NCBI GenBank assembly: GCA_903878265.1
Contig: CAIRHD010000169.1
Location: 1-37,232 of the forward strand
Reading direction: 5' to 3'
DNA length: 37,232 nt
From: an uncultured Bacteroidales bacterium
Lineage (GTDB): Bacteria > Bacteroidota > Bacteroidia > Bacteroidales > UBA4417
Below the pieces are notes generated by a model. That model saw only the letters and a program-made list of their open reading frames with translations. It did no database searches and had not been told where the DNA came from. How positions within the stretch are numbered: the first letter of the stretch is position 1; the number at the start of each line of letters is the position of its first letter. Shown here in pieces: positions 35,901-37,232 of this stretch. The translations under genes and the position numbers were made by a program.

Positions 35901-36389
35901 CGACTTTTTTATAAACCCGAACTTTTCGCTGTTAAACCATCCGTATTGAAACCCAACACCCAGATCAACATTAATCTCTTCGAAAATAATTTTATTGCCA
36001 AAAACGCTTTTATACAGATTTCTTTGTATGTGATATATTTCTTCCGCTTGAAATGTGAAAGGTTCCCATAAATAGGTTTTCTCTTCTTTACTTACAAGCA
36101 GGTAAGTTTTGCTTCCAGTGATATTTCGGTAATCATGAATTTTATCAACGCTATAATAAGGGAACAAGGCGTTATTTCGATCCATTCTGCCAGCCGACAA
36201 CGAACCATTACTTGAAATAAACATCCAGTGATCTGAATTGCTGACTATAGTCATAAAGAAGTCAGGCATTTGGTTATAGTTACTGATTTTGTAAAATTTT
36301 TCGTTTTCAATTTCAACAAATTCGCCTTTAACTTCTTGTCTGCTGGCGTTGATCTCAGCATTTCCTAAATAAATTGATCTCTTGTTCAT
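32922..36389 (-). CDS. large GH94-clan phosphorylase, probable GH149 beta-1,3-glucan phosphorylase
   Basis: The 1155-residue protein has no signal peptide. It has an N-terminal beta-sandwich region (~1-330) and an (alpha/alpha)6 barrel region. Key signatures are R-H-G-D-P-S-R-P-W-N, G-N-W-R-D-I-F-Q-N-W-E-A-L, H-D-A-W-S-Y-I-G-Y-W-G-D-H-Q, and R-P-E-W-N-D-A-N-N-A-L-V-G, where D655 in W-N-D sits where GH94-type phosphorylases keep the general acid. Its length, far above the ~800 residues of GH94, fits GH149 (GH161 is the alternative), the families of beta-1,3-glucan phosphorylases. It would split beta-1,3-glucan oligosaccharides with phosphate to glucose 1-phosphate in the cytoplasm. It leads the minus-strand GH17/symporter genes. 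Confidence 0.85.
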   Translation of the reverse strand: MNKRSIYLGNAEINASRQEVKGEFVEIENEKFYKISNYNQMPDFFMTIVSNSDHWMFISSNGSLSAGRMDRNNALFPYYSVDKIHDYRNITGSKTYLLVSKEEKTYLWEPFTFQAEEIYHIQRNLYKSVFGNKIIFEEINVDLGVGFQYGWFNSEKFGFIKKSVISNQNDGSVTIDVLDGIRNILPNGVDYDFQNGFSNLLDAYKKSELIEDAKLGLYMLSSIPVDRAEPSESLKATSVWLCGLNRDAKILISDHQVENFKKGLPVETEVDIRASRGAYYVNTNLTLGKDASMEWMIVAEINQESGDIANLDHAIKTTKNIKQLVDSDIENGTTNLKKIVGDADGMQLSTDELSCARHFSNTLYNVMRGGIFTSNYTVDKADFVLFIRQINTTVTVNYESWLDQLPEQIDYLELIGLAENTSDQDLIRICYEYLPLTFSRRHGDPSRPWNQFSIETKNKDGSVKLNYEGNWRDIFQNWEALCLSYPEFIEGMISKFVNATTADGYNPYRITREGIDWECPDPHDAWSYIGYWGDHQIIYLQKFLELSNEFHPGKLDELLQKEIFVYVNVPYRIKPYSEIVKNPKDTIVFDFPLNDKIKELTKKTGADGALLRSKEDEIYRVNLTEKILVTLLAKLSNFIPEAGIWLNTQRPEWNDANNALVGNGVSMVTLYYLRRFLKFWSERFNETGSNEIPVSEEVETLFGKILTLFAENTALLKTGFSNAERRNFTDCLGEAGSDYRNSIYENSFSGRKKVLKVKALHEFTLLALEYMDQSIKVNKREDGLYHAYNLISLSEQEISIRHLYEMLEGQVAVLSSGYLSVQESLDVLNSLKLSTMFHRKQYSYLLYPDRQLPLFTQKNNIPGSKVQTSKLLCQLIADKDTSILSADNLGNCHFDGTFRNAGVLEKALNQLDTDKYASLVADEKETMLAMYEDLFDHQSFTGRSGTFYGYEGLGSIYWHMVSKLLLAAQECYFKGVREGADPVVVGKIKDHYFEIKAGIGLNKSPELYGAFPTDAYSHTPGNAGVQQPGMTGLVKEDFISRMRELGILIQNGEILFQPSLLNLNELLNESSVFEYFDLKGEKQQFTLDVGQLAFTFCQIPILYSASSEDKISITLRNKNKILIKGHVINPAISASIFQRSGDIVLIEVSFRGFAR

Positions 36390-36581
36390 TTTGTTACGCT
36401 TTGAAATCTTTTTTTTGTTTTTAGCTTTGTAATTAAAGTTTCTGTATTAAAGTGTTTCTGTAAGTAAATGTTCAAGCGAATCACACTAAATTTTGCAACG
36501 AAGCTAAGGCAAAAATTAAGAATAAGGTGTAAAAGCAAAAATTTCTGAACTAATCAACTCAGAAATATTCCCATTAAATCC

Positions 36582-36617
36582 ATTCACCCCTTCCAAAGTA
36601 AAAAGGAAGGGATGAAT
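36582..36617 (-). terminator. stem-loop after the T9SS protein gene at the right edge
   Basis: ATTCACCCCTTCC (36582-36594) and GGAAGGGATGAAT (36605-36617) form a 13-bp stem around a 10-nt loop. The single non-Watson-Crick position is a G-U pair only on the minus-strand RNA, which supports use in that direction. It lies ~40 nt downstream of the stop at 36655. The following T-run is weak, so termination may be partial. Confidence 0.55.
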
Positions 36618-36654
36618 AGATTGATGGTTTCCTTGTTAAAAGCAAGTATGGAAT

Positions 36655-37232
36655 TTACTTTTTAATAAATTTTACAGAAGCGGTTTCGCCATTTGTATCT
36701 GTGAACCGGATGATATAAACACCTGTTTTAAGGTCGCTTACATCTACACTCTGCATTACGTTACTATATTCTTTAATCTGGGTGCCCACCACATTGTAAA
36801 TTTTTACTTTACTCAATGTTGCCTTTGAATTAAAATATAGAGTTTTTTCGGCAGGGTTAGGAAACACAACCAAATTGTTGCTTGCAGCATTCAAGGATTG
36901 TATTCCAACAGTTACCCCAAAATACATATCGTCCCAGTAGTAAGTCTGCTCACCTGCCTGCGCCCCGGTTTTCCCGAAATTGAAGAAGATGGATGCTTTG
37001 TTATAGGAATTCGCAAGGTTCAAAGCTGCCGTTCCTGCTGCTTGGTTGCTGAAGTTAAAAATCAACATTTGCCAAGCAGAGGCCACAGTGGTTAAAGCTT
37101 CCGTTTCAACACTGATTGTTGGATCGTTCGCTGCTTCCACTTTCAAGCGGATAGGAGTTCCTGCAGTTGGCGACCATACCCTCACGCTCATGCTGGTTGC
37201 CCCAACGGCAAAAGGAATCGGTGCAGCAAAAC
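36655..37232 (-). CDS. T9SS type A sorting domain protein, C-terminal fragment (5' end outside window)
   Basis: The frame stays open to the right edge, so only the last ~190 residues are visible. The first ~115 form a beta-sandwich module (V-R-V-W-S-P-T-A-G-T-P-I-R-L-K, then Y-Y-W-D-D-M-Y-F) that is clearly homologous to the module at residues ~1255-1338 of the GH81 protein; such modules occur at the end of Bacteroidota laminarinases. The last ~75 residues are a T9SS type A tail (V-V-F-P-N-P-A-E-K-T-L, T-G-V-Y-I-I-R-F, ending K-F-I-K-K). The gene is probably another secreted glucan-active enzyme, for instance GH16, but the catalytic domain is outside the window. Confidence 0.85.
   Translation of the reverse strand, partial: FAAPIPFAVGATSMSVRVWSPTAGTPIRLKVEAANDPTISVETEALTTVASAWQMLIFNFSNQAAGTAALNLANSYNKASIFFNFGKTGAQAGEQTYYWDDMYFGVTVGIQSLNAASNNLVVFPNPAEKTLYFNSKATLSKVKIYNVVGTQIKEYSNVMQSVDVSDLKTGVYIIRFTDTNGETASVKFIKK

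Overview
The window looks like a chromosomal piece of a marine or sediment Bacteroidota, probably Bacteroidales-like. It is AT-rich. Several proteins end in type IX secretion (T9SS) type A sorting domains, with a PNP motif followed by GVY or GIY near the end. BACON domains are present, and a few promoter-like sites match the Bacteroidota -7 consensus TAnnTTTG. The theme is extracellular polysaccharide use, most clearly beta-1,3/beta-1,6-glucan of the laminarin type. I see no RNA genes, CRISPR arrays, transposases or phage genes.

Layout. The plus strand (1-18635) holds five parts: the 3' end of a T9SS-exported protein with a strong terminator; a small integral membrane protein resembling an ECF transporter S component; a three-gene run of GH2 beta-glucuronidase-like enzyme, Gfo/Idh/MocA oxidoreductase and SGNH hydrolase; three very large secreted beta-sandwich/beta-helix proteins with a tiny signal-plus-membrane-anchor protein among them; and a SurA-like periplasmic protein. 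The minus strand (37232-18892) holds, in transcription order, the 3' end of a T9SS protein, a GH149-type beta-1,3-glucan phosphorylase, a GH17, a second divergent GH17, a GPH-family sugar symporter, a third GH17, a secreted GH2-type TIM-barrel enzyme, a second GPH symporter, a 1509-residue GH81 endo-beta-1,3-glucanase and a GH30 lipoprotein. The two blocks converge at about 18636-18891.

How it may work together (inference). Surface GH81, with CBM6 and BACON modules, cuts beta-1,3-glucan. GH30 removes or cuts beta-1,6-linked parts. GPH symporters carry short oligosaccharides across the inner membrane. Three GH17 enzymes without signal peptides and the large phosphorylase process them in the cytoplasm, saving ATP by making glucose 1-phosphate. 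No SusC/SusD pair is in the window.

Most unusual points: an alpha/beta-hydrolase (esterase) domain inserted inside a fibronectin type III domain of the 1318-residue secreted protein; a shared C-terminal module ending in a dockerin-like pair of calcium loops on two neighbouring giant proteins that lack a recognisable T9SS tail; and four copies of a roughly 150-bp imperfect palindrome scattered between genes.
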